Of a stretch of 64,000 nucleotides of DNA, positions 1-8,991 are shown in pieces. The position numbers and the translations under genes are program-made. The notes beneath the pieces were generated by a model. It was not told the DNA's origin. It worked only from the letters and a program-made list of their open reading frames with translations, and ran no database searches. Every line of letters begins with the position of its first letter. Positions within the stretch are counted from its first letter, which is position 1. This DNA comes from Alcaligenes pakistanensis (GTDB lineage: Bacteria > Pseudomonadota > Gammaproteobacteria > Burkholderiales > Burkholderiaceae_B): the NCBI RefSeq assembly GCF_014652815.1, contig NZ_BMZN01000002.1, positions 607,638 through 671,637 on the forward strand, given 5' to 3'.

Positions 1-1
1 C

Positions 2-262
2 CTGCAAAAGCATCTGTCCGCACGGTTGAAGCGTGATTCCTGGACCATGCCCGCCTTGTTCCAGTGGTTGCAAACCAATGGCAACGTGGCCGACGAAGAA
101 ATGTACCGTGTCTTTAACTGCGGTATCGGCATGATCATCATTGTTCCTGCTGATAAGGCAGAGGCCATCAGCGCGACTTTGTCCGAGCAAGGCGAAACCG
201 TCTACAACCTGGGCGAGATCGTGGAACGTCAGGAAGGTCAGGCGCAGACCGAAGTGGTCTAA
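2..262 (+). CDS. purM: Phosphoribosylformylglycinamidine cyclo-ligase (AIR synthase), C-terminal part
   Basis: Only the last 86 residues are present because the gene enters from the left edge. PurM closes the imidazole ring in the fifth step of purine synthesis, making AIR from FGAM with ATP in the cytoplasm. The visible segment carries the family's C-terminal signature: [11 protein letters not shown] followed by IIIVPADKA, then a short tail with [10 protein letters not shown]. The reading frame is open from base 2. A strong intrinsic terminator follows 21 bases after the stop, so purM ends its transcription unit. Assignment is by recognition of this end region; the ATP-binding part lies outside the window. 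Confidence 0.9.
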   Translation: MQKHLSARLKRDSWTMPALFQWLQTNGNVADEEMYRVFNCGIGMIIIVPADKAEAISATLSEQGETVYNLGEIVERQEGQAQTEVV

Positions 263-283
263 GACTCCGATCTTACCGTTGTA

Positions 284-313
284 AAAAAGCCAGCTCATTG
301 AGCTGGCTTTTTT
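284..313 (+). terminator. Intrinsic terminator of purM
   Basis: An inverted repeat AAGCCAGCTCA / TGAGCTGGCTT with almost no loop is followed by a run of T. It sits directly behind the purM stop. Confidence 0.85.
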
Positions 314-420
314 TATGTCTTGACCCGACCGCTTAGAGTCGAAGCTGTTTTGTTTTTGTCAGGATTTCCAAGAGCTTCGGCCTTCATTTTCGATTCAGTA
401 TTGCCACAGCGAATTCACTG

Positions 421-489
421 TATTTGATTTTCAAATAAAGGTTATATCTATTTTCTTATGTTTGTTTTCGAGGCAATCCGAATTCGGAT
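421..489. promoter_or_regulatory. Two perfect palindromes upstream of the NCS1 permease
   Basis: The AT-rich region between purM and the permease holds TATTTGA-TTT-TCAAATA (421-437, 7-base arms) and the uninterrupted 14-base palindrome ATCCGAATTCGGAT (476-489). Both lie 110 to 180 bases before the permease start. They look like binding sites for a dimeric regulator, but no regulator gene is adjacent and the protein is unknown. The rest of 314-598 shows no gene. Confidence 0.4.
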
Positions 490-598
490 ATTACTCGTAC
501 ATTCCATAATGTTCCTGGTTCAGTAAGGCCCCTACATTAAAGGCAAGAACGTAGAAATATCAGCTGAAATGTTAGAAGCAATTTCTGAGGGGAAGGAC

Positions 599-2059
599 AT
601 GGAACATTCGGATTTATCGTTAAAAGACCCACACCCGTCTTTGCACAATAAAGACTTGGCACCCTTGCCACGCCAAAAGCGTTTGTGGGGTTGGTTTGAA
701 ATTTTCAATGTGTGGTCCAACGACATACAAAGCCTGTTTGGCTATACCCTGGCCGCCACTTTGTTTATCTCGTACGGGCTAAATGGTTGGGCGGTGTTTG
801 CCGGTATTTTGCTGGCCGGTTTCATTGTGATGGGGCTGGTCAATCTCAGTGGCAAACCCAGTGTGTTGTATGGCGTGCCGTACCCTGTGATTGCCCGTAT
901 CAGCATGGGGGTGAAGGGTGCCAAGTTCCCTGCGCTGGTGCGTGGGATTGTGGCTATTTTCTGGTACGGAGTGCAGACCTACTTTGCCTCTACCGCCTTG
1001 GCCTTGTTGTTCAATGCCTTGCTGGATCACCCCGGGGGAGCTCTGTTTTTAGGCCTGGACTGGGTGGGCTGGTTGTCTTATGTCCTGGTCTGCGTGATGC
1101 AACTGGGTATTTTTCTGATGGGTATGAAGTGGATTACGCGCTTCCTGAACTGGGCCGGTCCTTTGGTGTATCTGGTCATGTTCGCGCTGCTAGCCGTGAT
1201 CTGGTACAAGGCGGGCGATGGCCTGCTGGACAAAGTGGGCGAAATTTTTGCAGGTAAAGGCACGTACGAAGGCGGGCCGTTGATGGCATTTGGTGCTGTG
1301 GTCGGGACAATGGTGGCTTACTTTGCCGCGGTCGTGATTAATTACGGTGACTTCTCGCGTTTTGTCAAAGACGAGCGCAGTATGCGGATCGGTAATTTCA
1401 TGGGCTTGCCTGTTAGCTTGGCCATATTCTCCTTCCTGGCCTTGTTCATTACCGCCGGTACGGCCGTGCTGTTTGGCGAGACCCTGACGAACCCCACTGA
1501 TATTGTGGATCGCGTTGATAGTCTGGTGCTGACCGTGATTGCGGCCCTGACCTTTTTTGCGGCCACCGTGGGTATCAACCTGGTAGCAAACTTTATTCCT
1601 CCCGCTTTTGACTTGGCCAATCTGAAACCTGAGCTTATCTCCGCCAAGATGGGTGGCATTCTGACTGCTGTAATTGCATTTTTCATTGGCGCCTTGTGGC
1701 TTCCCTTGATCAGCGCCATTGGCATTACTGGCTTTGTCGATACCTTGGGGGCTTTGTTGGCTCCGCTATACGGCATCATGATTGTGGACTTCTACTTGAT
1801 CCGCAAACAGCGTGTGGTGGTAGCGGATCTGTTTAGTCTGGAGGAAAGTGGTACTTACTACTTCCAGAATGGCTGGAACAAGCGGGCGATGGCGGCGTTT
1901 TTCCTGGCCGCGGTGTTCTCGGTAGCCACAGTGTGGGTGCCTGCCTTGGCCAATCTGGCTGGCTATGGCTGGTTGATTGGTGCTTTGCTGGGCGGTACCT
2001 TCCAGTATCTGGCAATGCGTGCCCAGATAGTGCCTAAGCAGGGTAGTGCTTCCGTTTAG
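599..2059 (+). CDS. NCS1-family nucleobase:cation symporter
   Basis: This is a 486-residue inner-membrane carrier with about 12 hydrophobic segments. The family (Mhp1, PucI, CodB and relatives) imports hydantoins, allantoin, cytosine or similar compounds with Na+ or H+. The N-terminal pattern fits: a charged cytoplasmic stretch ending in RLWGWFEIFNVWSNDIQS, then GVPYPVIAR in the early membrane segments. The start at 599 is preferred over an in-frame ATG at 569 because GAGGGGAAGG lies just before it. No catabolic gene for purines or hydantoins is adjacent, so the substrate is open. It is monocistronic, with palindromes upstream and a terminator downstream. Family is confident, substrate is not. 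Confidence 0.85.
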   Translation: MEHSDLSLKDPHPSLHNKDLAPLPRQKRLWGWFEIFNVWSNDIQSLFGYTLAATLFISYGLNGWAVFAGILLAGFIVMGLVNLSGKPSVLYGVPYPVIARISMGVKGAKFPALVRGIVAIFWYGVQTYFASTALALLFNALLDHPGGALFLGLDWVGWLSYVLVCVMQLGIFLMGMKWITRFLNWAGPLVYLVMFALLAVIWYKAGDGLLDKVGEIFAGKGTYEGGPLMAFGAVVGTMVAYFAAVVINYGDFSRFVKDERSMRIGNFMGLPVSLAIFSFLALFITAGTAVLFGETLTNPTDIVDRVDSLVLTVIAALTFFAATVGINLVANFIPPAFDLANLKPELISAKMGGILTAVIAFFIGALWLPLISAIGITGFVDTLGALLAPLYGIMIVDFYLIRKQRVVVADLFSLEESGTYYFQNGWNKRAMAAFFLAAVFSVATVWVPALANLAGYGWLIGALLGGTFQYLAMRAQIVPKQGSASV

Positions 2060-2079
2060 TTCTAGTAATAGCCCAAAAC

Positions 2080-2110
2080 ACAAAGGCCGCCTTTAACAGG
2101 CGGCCTTTGT
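2080..2110. terminator. Bidirectional terminator between the NCS1 permease and miaA
   Basis: ACAAAGGCCGCC / GGCGGCCTTTGT is a 12-base perfect stem around a 7-base loop. It lies between two converging genes, with T-rich flank on the plus side. Confidence 0.8.
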
Positions 2111-2122
2111 TTGGGTGGCATA

Positions 2123-3061
2123 TCAGCTGGGCCAGATTTGGCGGGCTGCTTGCACAATGTGCTCGGCTGCTTGCGGGGCCTGGCAATTAAATTGCAGCCG
2201 CTCAGGCTCAGAGCGCAACCAGGTTAATTGGCGTTTGGCCAGTTGTCGGGTGGCGGCAATGGCTTGCTCAATGGCCTGATCCAGGTCGACTTGTCCGTCC
2301 AGATAGGACCAGATTTGTCGGTAGCCTACGCAACGTATAGAAGGCAGCCCTGGGTGCAGATCAGGGCGCTGGTGGAGTTTCTCGACCTCCTGCAGCAAAC
2401 CTTGCTGGATCATGTCGTGGTAGCGGGCTGCAATACGCTGATGTAGCCAGGATCTGTCTTCCGGCTCCAGGCTCATGGTGATGTAGCGATGGCTGCTTTC
2501 TTGCGGCTGGGTTTTTTCCTGCAACCAGTCGCTCATGCTTTTGCCACTGATATGAAAAATTTCCAGAGCACGCTGAATGCGTTGACTATCCCGGGGGGCC
2601 AGGCGGGCTGCAGTGATGGGGTCAATGCGAGCTAGCTCTTCGTGCATGGCAGGCCAACCTACTTCTTGGGCGCGTTCATCCAGCTGCTGACGAATGGCAG
2701 GATCGGCCTGGGGTAAGTCGTTCAAGCCTTCGCGCAGGGCTTTGTAATACAGCATGGTGCCGCCACACAGGACCGGGTAATGACCCCGCGCCCGGATTTC
2801 CTGAATTAGGCAAGTTGCATCGGTCGCGAACTCGGCCGCTGAATAGCTTTCCACCGGGTCGCGGATATCCAACAAGTGGTGGGGGATGGCAGCTTGCTCC
2901 TCGGCGCTGGGCTTAGCGGTGCCAATGTCCATGTCACGATAAATCGTGGCCGAGTCCATCACAATCACTTCAATCGGCCAGTGTTGAGCCAGGGTGTGCG
3001 TGGTGGCGCTTTTGCCACTGGCGGTTGGACCGGCCAGGCACAGAATGGGTAAATCGTTCAT
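2123..3061 (-). CDS. miaA: tRNA dimethylallyltransferase
   Basis: MiaA transfers the isopentenyl group from DMAPP to adenosine 37 of tRNAs that read codons starting with U. The 313-residue protein has the P-loop GPTASGKS at residues 11-18, then [28 protein letters not shown], and [10 protein letters not shown] near the C-terminal part, all family signatures. The start at 3061 gives an N-terminus beginning [13 protein letters not shown]; an upstream ATG would add 23 residues inside mutL. Its ATG overlaps the mutL stop (ATGA), so the two genes are translationally coupled, as in the classical mutL-miaA pair. Confidence 0.95.
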   Translation of the reverse strand: MNDLPILCLAGPTASGKSATTHTLAQHWPIEVIVMDSATIYRDMDIGTAKPSAEEQAAIPHHLLDIRDPVESYSAAEFATDATCLIQEIRARGHYPVLCGGTMLYYKALREGLNDLPQADPAIRQQLDERAQEVGWPAMHEELARIDPITAARLAPRDSQRIQRALEIFHISGKSMSDWLQEKTQPQESSHRYITMSLEPEDRSWLHQRIAARYHDMIQQGLLQEVEKLHQRPDLHPGLPSIRCVGYRQIWSYLDGQVDLDQAIEQAIAATRQLAKRQLTWLRSEPERLQFNCQAPQAAEHIVQAARQIWPS

Positions 3062-4920
3062 TGTCCACGCATAAAAAGTTTGTCCAGCTCGCTCAGCTTC
3101 CATTGGAACCAGGTGGGGCGGCCATGATTGCACAGGTCGGCCCGGTCAGTCTGTTCCATTTTGCGCAGCAGCGCGTTCATCTCGGGAATGCTCAGGCGGC
3201 GGTTGGCGCGTACTGAGCCATGGCAGGCCATAGTCGAGAGCAGCTCGTTACGTTGTTCGTCCAGATGGCGGGATGAACCTACTTGGGCCAAATCGCGCAG
3301 GACGGCACGGGCCAGGGATTCGATATCGCCCTGGGCCAGCAGGGCGGGGACGGCGCGCACGGCCATGGTCGTGGGGCCCGCCGGGTTCAGGCTCAGGCCC
3401 AGGTCAGCCAGGGTTTCCTGGTGTTCATCCAGCAAAGCGATATCGCTTTCTGAACAACTAAAGACAACCGGGACCAGCAAATCCTGGCGAGGTAGTTCAC
3501 GGCCATCCAGAGCCTGCTTCAATTGCTCGTAAACCACGCGCTCGTGGGCCGCGTGCATGTCCACCAGAATCATGCCCTGGCGGGTTTCAGACAAAATGTA
3601 GATGCCATGCAATTGGCCCAGTGCCATGCCTAGGGGGAACTCGTCTGTCGCATTGTCCGCCTCGCTTTGATAGCTAGTGACCGGCGTGTTGCTGGAAGCC
3701 GGCTCAATCGGGCGGTACATGCTTTTCCAGTCTGCGCTGCCACCGGATGGTTCACGCAGGCTGAAGCTGGATTGCCAACCTTGCCGAGCCGGGTGGCTAT
3801 AGGGCAAGGCCGGTTCGCTGCTGGCGTAAGGGTTGCTTGTAGAGCCAGGGGCTGGCGGGGGAAAGCCGGGCATGGGGGGCGGGGTCGCACCTTCGGGCAA
3901 GGGCATCGCGGCCACGGGTGTTTCCCCGGCCATGCTGCCTTGGGCCAGGGCCTGACCGACACTTTGCAGCACAAAACGGTAGACGGCACCGCTGTCCCGG
4001 AAACGCACTTCGTGTTTGGCGGGGTGTACGTTCACATCCAAAGTCGAAGGGGCGATGTCCAGGAACAGGGCATAGGCGGGTTGGCGGTCGCCGTGCAGCA
4101 CATCGGCATAGGCACTGCGAATGGCGTGTGACACGGTGCGATCACGTACAAAGCGACCATTCACAAACAGGAACTGCTTGTCTCCGCTGGGGCGAGCGTG
4201 GGCCGGGTGGATCACCAGGCCGCGCAAGCTGATCAAGCCTTGCTCTTGGGCAACGGGCAGGCTTTGCTCAATAAACTCTTTACCCAAGATGTCCAGCAGG
4301 CGTTGCTCCAGCGTGCCGCTGCGCCAGTGACGCTGAGGTTTCTCGTTGTGGAACAGGCGAAAGGCTATCTGTGGCTGGGCCAGGGCGATGCGTTCTAGAG
4401 CGGTTACGCAGTGACCGTATTCGGTGCCCTCGGTACGCAGGAATTTGCGACGGGCAGGGATCTCGTCAAAGAGCTGGCGTACATCCACATGAGTGCCGAT
4501 CTGCCCGGAGGCGGGTTGCGGTTCGCCTTGGCCCAGCGAGTATTCCCAGGCGTGGGAATCGTCCTGTGTACGCGAGTTGATCGTCAAACGGGCGACGGAG
4601 GCGATGGAGGGCAGAGCCTCTCCCCGGAAACCCATGGAGGCGACGGATTCCAGCTCTTCCAGCGAACGGATTTTGCTGGTGGCGTGTTGCAGCAGCGCCA
4701 GGGGCAATTCTTCCTGAGTGATGCCGTGGCCATCGTCGCTGACGGAGATGCGGCGTATGCCACCGCCATCCAGGCGGATCTCGATGGCACTGGCTCCGGC
4801 GTCAATGGCGTTTTCCAGCAGTTCTTTCAGGACCGATGCCGGGCGCTCGATAACTTCTCCGGCCGCAATTTGGCTTACAAGCAGGTCGGGGAGTGGGATA
4901 ATACGGCGTCTTGATGACAT
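3058..4920 (-). CDS. mutL: DNA mismatch repair protein MutL, endonuclease type
   Basis: MutL links MutS mismatch recognition to strand removal. The 620-residue protein has the GHKL ATPase motifs in order: ENAIDAGAS (36-44), DDGHGI (62-67) and GFRGEAL (97-103). A Pro/Ser-rich linker runs about 340-430 and is followed by the dimerisation domain. The C-terminal domain carries [12 protein letters not shown] (454-465), which fits the metal-binding endonuclease motif DQHA(X)2E(X)4E, plus ACHGSVRA (565-572) and CNHGRP (597-602). These are the motifs of nicking MutL proteins and are absent from E. coli MutL, so strand incision here probably does not need MutH. Cotranscribed with miaA. Confidence 0.96.
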   Translation of the reverse strand: MSSRRRIIPLPDLLVSQIAAGEVIERPASVLKELLENAIDAGASAIEIRLDGGGIRRISVSDDGHGITQEELPLALLQHATSKIRSLEELESVASMGFRGEALPSIASVARLTINSRTQDDSHAWEYSLGQGEPQPASGQIGTHVDVRQLFDEIPARRKFLRTEGTEYGHCVTALERIALAQPQIAFRLFHNEKPQRHWRSGTLEQRLLDILGKEFIEQSLPVAQEQGLISLRGLVIHPAHARPSGDKQFLFVNGRFVRDRTVSHAIRSAYADVLHGDRQPAYALFLDIAPSTLDVNVHPAKHEVRFRDSGAVYRFVLQSVGQALAQGSMAGETPVAAMPLPEGATPPPMPGFPPPAPGSTSNPYASSEPALPYSHPARQGWQSSFSLREPSGGSADWKSMYRPIEPASSNTPVTSYQSEADNATDEFPLGMALGQLHGIYILSETRQGMILVDMHAAHERVVYEQLKQALDGRELPRQDLLVPVVFSCSESDIALLDEHQETLADLGLSLNPAGPTTMAVRAVPALLAQGDIESLARAVLRDLAQVGSSRHLDEQRNELLSTMACHGSVRANRRLSIPEMNALLRKMEQTDRADLCNHGRPTWFQWKLSELDKLFMRGQ

Positions 4921-5069
4921 AGGGCGGCTGGCCTTGTGTGTATTCAGTGTTGTACCTGTCTGGCAGGTTCAACGGGTTTCAAACGGTAGCGGCTTATTTT
5001 AACCGCTTGATCTATGGTGTCGGTCTGGTCAGTATCGGACTGGCTGTTTTGTTATTTTGGTGTGGAACT

Positions 5070-5714
5070 ATGCCCGAGTTACTCAGCATGATCCTTCATA
5101 TCGACCAATACCTGGGTGTGTGGGTCGAGCAGTATGGAGCCTGGATTTACCTTGTTCTGTTCTTGATTATATTTGGCGAGACCGGGCTTGTGGTTTTGCC
5201 TTTTCTGCCGGGTGATTCCTTGCTGTTTATTGCCGGTGCCTTTGGGGCGTCGGGCATGCTGGACCCGGTCATGCTGGGCGCAATCCTGATTGTGGCGGCC
5301 GTGCTGGGTAATACCGTTAATTATTACGTTGGGCGGTATATAGGGCCAAAAGTCTTTACGCAGGAGTCCCGCTTTCTGGACCGCCGTGCCCTGGTCAAGA
5401 CCCATGCTTTCTATGAGAAGCATGGCGGCAAGACCATTGTGATCTCCCGTTTCCTGCCTTTGTTCCGTACCTTTGCACCCTTTGTCGCCGGTGTGGGGCA
5501 TATGAATGCGATGCGCTTTCAGGCGTACAACATTACGGGTGCTTTGCTGTGGATTTGCAGCCTGATTACGCTGGGTTACTTTTTTGGAAACGTGCCGTTC
5601 ATCAAAGCGCATTTGAACACCATTGTGCTGATCGGGATTGCGGCAGCGGCAGTGCCTGTTGTGGTGGGGGCTTTGTGGAAGATATTCAAGCGCAAGGCTG
5701 ATACGGCCTTGTAG
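5070..5714 (+). CDS. DedA-family membrane protein
   Basis: DedA proteins are inner-membrane proteins of the SNARE-associated family, linked to lipid-carrier or phospholipid flipping and to maintenance of proton motive force. The 215-residue product shows the motif GETGLVVLPFLPGDSLLF with the conserved acidic residues, and the arginine motif SRFLPLFRTFAPF, followed by two C-terminal hydrophobic helices. The start at 5070 gives the usual family length; the frame is open further upstream and an earlier start at 4938 would add 44 residues. It lies on the opposite strand between the amidase and mutL genes, which are neighbours in many proteobacteria, so it looks inserted into an ancestral cluster. 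Confidence 0.88.
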   Translation: MPELLSMILHIDQYLGVWVEQYGAWIYLVLFLIIFGETGLVVLPFLPGDSLLFIAGAFGASGMLDPVMLGAILIVAAVLGNTVNYYVGRYIGPKVFTQESRFLDRRALVKTHAFYEKHGGKTIVISRFLPLFRTFAPFVAGVGHMNAMRFQAYNITGALLWICSLITLGYFFGNVPFIKAHLNTIVLIGIAAAAVPVVVGALWKIFKRKADTAL

Positions 5715-5750
5715 GATTTGAGGTCTGTCTAGGCCGCTAAGGTCGAGGAG

Positions 5751-5778
5751 AAAAGGGCGTCTGAGGATGTCCTTTTTT
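5751..5778 (+). terminator. Intrinsic terminator of the DedA gene
   Basis: AAAAGGGCGTC, a TGAG loop and GATGTCCTTTTTT pair over 11 bases with two G-T pairs, ending in a T run, 36 bases after the stop. Confidence 0.6.
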
Positions 5779-6046
5779 GTTGGGTTTTGTAACTCTTGCT
5801 GGATACTGATTTGATGACTGTCGTGGCAGAAGTGATCTGTGCGGTGGTTATAGATGAAGGAGGACCTAGTGGTGGTGCGATGCAGGCTATGAGGGCTAAA
5901 GGTTTAGCGAGTTTGCATAGAGTTTTGCCACTGCTGACCCTGTTTGAGTCCCCACCTCAAGAAAACTGAGATACTCCCTTCCCAAGGCTCAGACAGATCC
6001 TTGCTACTGGGATATTGTCTCTTTATGCCAATCTCCAAGGTGCATA
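5779..6046. other. Intergenic region without a recognisable gene
   Basis: I see no convincing coding signal. One short frame (5814-5969, 51 codons) opens with ATG but has no ribosome-binding site and no recognisable sequence. Confidence 0.5.
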
Positions 6047-6078
6047 AAAAAAGCGCAGCATACAATTGCTGCGCTTTT
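6047..6078 (-). terminator. Intrinsic terminator of the amidase operon
   Basis: AAAAGCGCAGCA / TGCTGCGCTTTT is a perfect 12-base stem with a 6-base loop. On the minus strand it is followed by T residues, 20 bases after the amidase stop. Confidence 0.8.
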
Positions 6079-6098
6079 CTGGTAACCCTGTCCCAAGC

Positions 6099-7469
6099 TT
6101 AGCTACGGCTGGCCAATGCCGGGAACTCGGCAAAGTACCCTCGAATCCCTGTAAAAATCGCTTGTGCAATCTTGTCCTGGTGCGAGGAACTGCGCAGCAG
6201 GCGCTCTTCCTCAGGGTTACTGATGAAGGCGGTTTCGATCAGGATGGACGGGATGTCAGGAGCCTTGAGCACGGCAAAACCGGCTCGTTCAACGCTGCGT
6301 TTGTGCAAACGGTTGATCTTGCCAATTTCGCCCAGCAGGTGAGCACCTACTTTAACGGAATCATTAATCTGCGCTGCCGTAGACAGGTCCAGCAGAATCT
6401 GCGCCACTTGGCGGTTATGAGAGCCCAGGTTCAGGCCACCGATCAAGTCGGCATCGTTCTCTTTTTTGGCCAGCCAACGGGCAGCCGAGCTGGTGGCACC
6501 GTTTTGGGACAAGGCATAGATGGACGAGCCACGTGCACTAGGTTTGATCCAGGCGTCGGCGTGAATACTGATGAACAGATCTGCTTTTACCCGGCGCGCT
6601 TTTTGTACGCGCACTTGCAGCGGTACAAAGAAGTCCGAGTCGCGGGTCAGGTAGGTGCGCATATTGGGCTGTGCATCGATCAAACGCTTCAAGCGTCGGG
6701 CAATGTTCAGCACTACATCTTTTTCACGTGTCCCGCCGGGACCGATGGCTCCGGGATCTTCACCACCGTGGCCTGGGTCCAGCGCAATCAGCAAGGGGCG
6801 ATTGGGTGTACCAGGTGTGGCCGATGGCGTCGCCGTACGCGGCGGCGTGGTGACGGGGGGCGGCGTGTTGCGAACTACTGGCGGCAAGGTTTGTCCTTGT
6901 ACGGTGGGTACAGGAACGTCGGGCGAGTTTTGAGCCAGGCTTTCCAGTACGGAAGCCAGCGGGTCATTGTCGTCCTGGATTTGCAGGGCCAGCAGTGGAT
7001 CTTGAGCCACGCGAGGATACAAATCCAGTACCAGACGGTATTTGTATTCGCCAACGGGCTTAAGGGTAAAAATCTGGGGGGCGACGGCCTGTTTCAGGTC
7101 CAGAACCAGGCGCACGACGTCGGGGCGGTTCTGGCCCACACGCACAGATCGAATGTACGGGTCGTTAGGGCGAACCTTGGAGACCAGTTCTTCAATGGTG
7201 CGGTTCATGGTCAAGCCCTGGATATCCACCACCATGCGGTGCGGATTTTCCAGTGTGAAGTGCTCGGCCTTGAGCTCGCTGTCCATCTCCAGGGTGACGC
7301 GGGTGTATTCGTCTGCCGGCCAGGTACGGACGGCCACGATCGTGCTGGCATGAGCCAGCCGCGGGATGACGGGAAGCAGGAACAGGGTAGTGGCCGTGGC
7401 GACGAATCGGCGACGGGCCTTGCCGGCTGGGGCTACTTCTGCTGGCTGGGGGCGAGTGTCGTAATCCAT
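6099..7469 (-). CDS. N-acetylmuramoyl-L-alanine amidase, AmiB/AmiC type
   Basis: This periplasmic zinc amidase cleaves the bond between MurNAc and the stem peptide during cell separation. The 456-residue protein begins with a twin-arginine-like signal (ARRRFVAT and a hydrophobic core ending AHA), which suggests Tat export as for E. coli AmiC. An AMIN domain (about 45-160) and a Pro/Thr-rich linker precede Amidase_3. The zinc ligands are visible: His234 in DPGHGG, Glu249, and His303 in SIHAD; the catalytic Glu412 is in ILIETAF. The start overlaps the end of tsaE by 37 bases, so the two are cotranscribed. An EnvC/NlpD-type activator is not in the window. Confidence 0.92.
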   Translation of the reverse strand: MDYDTRPQPAEVAPAGKARRRFVATATTLFLLPVIPRLAHASTIVAVRTWPADEYTRVTLEMDSELKAEHFTLENPHRMVVDIQGLTMNRTIEELVSKVRPNDPYIRSVRVGQNRPDVVRLVLDLKQAVAPQIFTLKPVGEYKYRLVLDLYPRVAQDPLLALQIQDDNDPLASVLESLAQNSPDVPVPTVQGQTLPPVVRNTPPPVTTPPRTATPSATPGTPNRPLLIALDPGHGGEDPGAIGPGGTREKDVVLNIARRLKRLIDAQPNMRTYLTRDSDFFVPLQVRVQKARRVKADLFISIHADAWIKPSARGSSIYALSQNGATSSAARWLAKKENDADLIGGLNLGSHNRQVAQILLDLSTAAQINDSVKVGAHLLGEIGKINRLHKRSVERAGFAVLKAPDIPSILIETAFISNPEEERLLRSSSHQDKIAQAIFTGIRGYFAEFPALASRS

Positions 7470-7933
7470 AGCGTTCCTTTGGCGCTGCGTGCATCCAGGG
7501 TGGCCAAGCGACCGTCACCACAATAATCCAGGTGTAAATCCAGATCGGGCTCGGGTAATAAACTCCCTGCTTTCTCGGGCCATTCGATCAGCACAACAGC
7601 ATTGTCTTGCAAAATATCGCGAAAACCAGCGTCGACCCATTCTCGTGGATCGCTAAATCTATAAAAATCAAGATGATAGAAGTATAAGCTAGAAACTTTA
7701 TAACTTTCAAGTAAAGCGTAGCTAGGACTTTTGATACGACCGGTAACGCCGCAGCCCCGCAACAGGGCTCGAACGAAGTGAGTTTTACCGGCGCCCAGGT
7801 CACCATGAAGATGAATTCGGCCACCTGTAGGCACTCCGGGAACCTGGCCGCTTAGCAGCGGGGCAAGGCGCTCGGCCAAAGCCGTGGTGGCGTCCTCGTC
7901 AGGCAAGGACAGGGTCAAGGAATGCGGATTCAT
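7433..7933 (-). CDS. tsaE: tRNA threonylcarbamoyladenosine biosynthesis ATPase TsaE
   Basis: TsaE is the ATPase partner of TsaB and TsaD in forming t6A at position 37 of tRNAs that read ANN codons. The 166-residue length is normal for the family. It contains the Walker A motif GDLGAGKT (44-51), then SPSYALLESY, FYHLDFYRF and VVLIEWPEKA, all typical. It lies upstream of, and overlaps, the amidase gene, reproducing the yjeE-amiB order of enterobacteria. The AEC carrier gene ends only 9 bases before it, so the three form one minus-strand unit. Confidence 0.95.
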   Translation of the reverse strand: MNPHSLTLSLPDEDATTALAERLAPLLSGQVPGVPTGGRIHLHGDLGAGKTHFVRALLRGCGVTGRIKSPSYALLESYKVSSLYFYHLDFYRFSDPREWVDAGFRDILQDNAVVLIEWPEKAGSLLPEPDLDLHLDYCGDGRLATLDARSAKGTLWITTLAPSQQK

Positions 7934-7942
7934 AGGCGCAAA

Positions 7943-8839
7943 TCAGGTAGCGAGGGATAACCACAATGGAATGGTCAAGCCCGCTAGTATAGTGCCGATC
8001 GACATGGTCAGCGCGACCAGACGGCTATCCGCTCCCATGCGGGCAGCCAGTACATGGGCAGAGGAAGCGGTGGGCAGAGCGGCAAAGACCAGTAACATCT
8101 GACGCTCTAGTGTGCTCATGTCCAGCAGCCAGGCAATCGCCAGCGCCGCTACCGGCAAGGCCAGCAATTTGATAGCGGTAATCCAACTGATTAAGGCACC
8201 GGCCTGGCGCGAACCCTGCAAGGATAAAGTGGCGCCTACACACAACAAACCGATGCCCAAGGCACAAGCTCCCAGGCGGCTAAATGCCAACTGAGCGGGG
8301 CCGGGGACAGATAAGCCCGCCAGATTCCAGCCCAGGGCGGCCACAGTGGACAGGATCAAGGGGTTTTTGAGCAGCTCGATGGCAATACGGCCTTGTTGTC
8401 CTCGTGCCAATACAGTGACAGCCACCATGTTCGCCATCGGAACAGAGAAACCCACCAGCAAAGCCATGACGGCCACGCCTGACGGCCCGGCAATCGCACT
8501 GGCCAGGGACATGCCTAAATAGGTATTGAAGCGGAATGCGCACTGGGTCAGGGCAGCATGTTGCAGATGTTCGGGCTTGAGGATGGGCAAGGCCAGCCAG
8601 GCCAGGGCGGTCCCGACGGCAATCAGGGCAGCCGCAGCGACCAAGAGTGGCCAGGTATCCCCCAGATTGAGCGGGATGCGGGTAATGGAGTCAAAGAGCA
8701 GTGCTGGAAACAGAACGTAATAGACCAGCTTTTCGGCACCCTGGAAAAATTCCCGGCTGAAACCAAAGCGATGCAGCAATAAAGCGCCCAGCGCAATCAA
8801 TAAGAAATCGGGCAGAATCAGCGGGAATATTGTGGTCAT
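7943..8839 (-). CDS. AEC-family (auxin efflux carrier type) transporter
   Basis: This is a 298-residue integral membrane protein with about 10 hydrophobic segments. It starts FPLILPDFLLIALGALL, typical of the bacterial AEC family, some of whose members export malate, malonate or other small organic acids. The middle carries CAFRFNTYLG, and the last third has CVGATLSLQG and the small-residue helix ALPTASSAHVLAARMGAD characteristic of the family. It heads the operon with tsaE and the amidase and is divergent from a Bug receptor gene. Its substrate cannot be read from sequence. Confidence 0.85.
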   Translation of the reverse strand: MTTIFPLILPDFLLIALGALLLHRFGFSREFFQGAEKLVYYVLFPALLFDSITRIPLNLGDTWPLLVAAAALIAVGTALAWLALPILKPEHLQHAALTQCAFRFNTYLGMSLASAIAGPSGVAVMALLVGFSVPMANMVAVTVLARGQQGRIAIELLKNPLILSTVAALGWNLAGLSVPGPAQLAFSRLGACALGIGLLCVGATLSLQGSRQAGALISWITAIKLLALPVAALAIAWLLDMSTLERQMLLVFAALPTASSAHVLAARMGADSRLVALTMSIGTILAGLTIPLWLSLAT

Positions 8840-8854
8840 GATGACGGTAAATAG

Positions 8855-8891
8855 AAGCAGATATAGGTATATCCCCTGTAGGTATCTGCTT
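8855..8891. promoter_or_regulatory. Inverted repeat between the AEC carrier and Bug receptor genes
   Basis: Perfect 9-base arms AAGCAGATA and TATCTGCTT are separated by 19 bases. The element starts 16 bases upstream of the AEC start, in the shared divergent region. It could be an operator with two half-sites or a hairpin in the AEC leader. Confidence 0.35.
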
Positions 8892-8991
8892 TCAGAATTA
8901 ACAATGAATGAGGTTTAGCTGCGCTATTATTAGTTAACTCCCCTTACCCAGGGGACGGATCTACAAAAAAATCTAAAGAGGAGATGTTCCC

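Noticed and set aside
5814..5969. 51-codon ORF after the DedA gene
   Set aside because: No ribosome-binding site, no recognisable sequence and located behind the DedA terminator.
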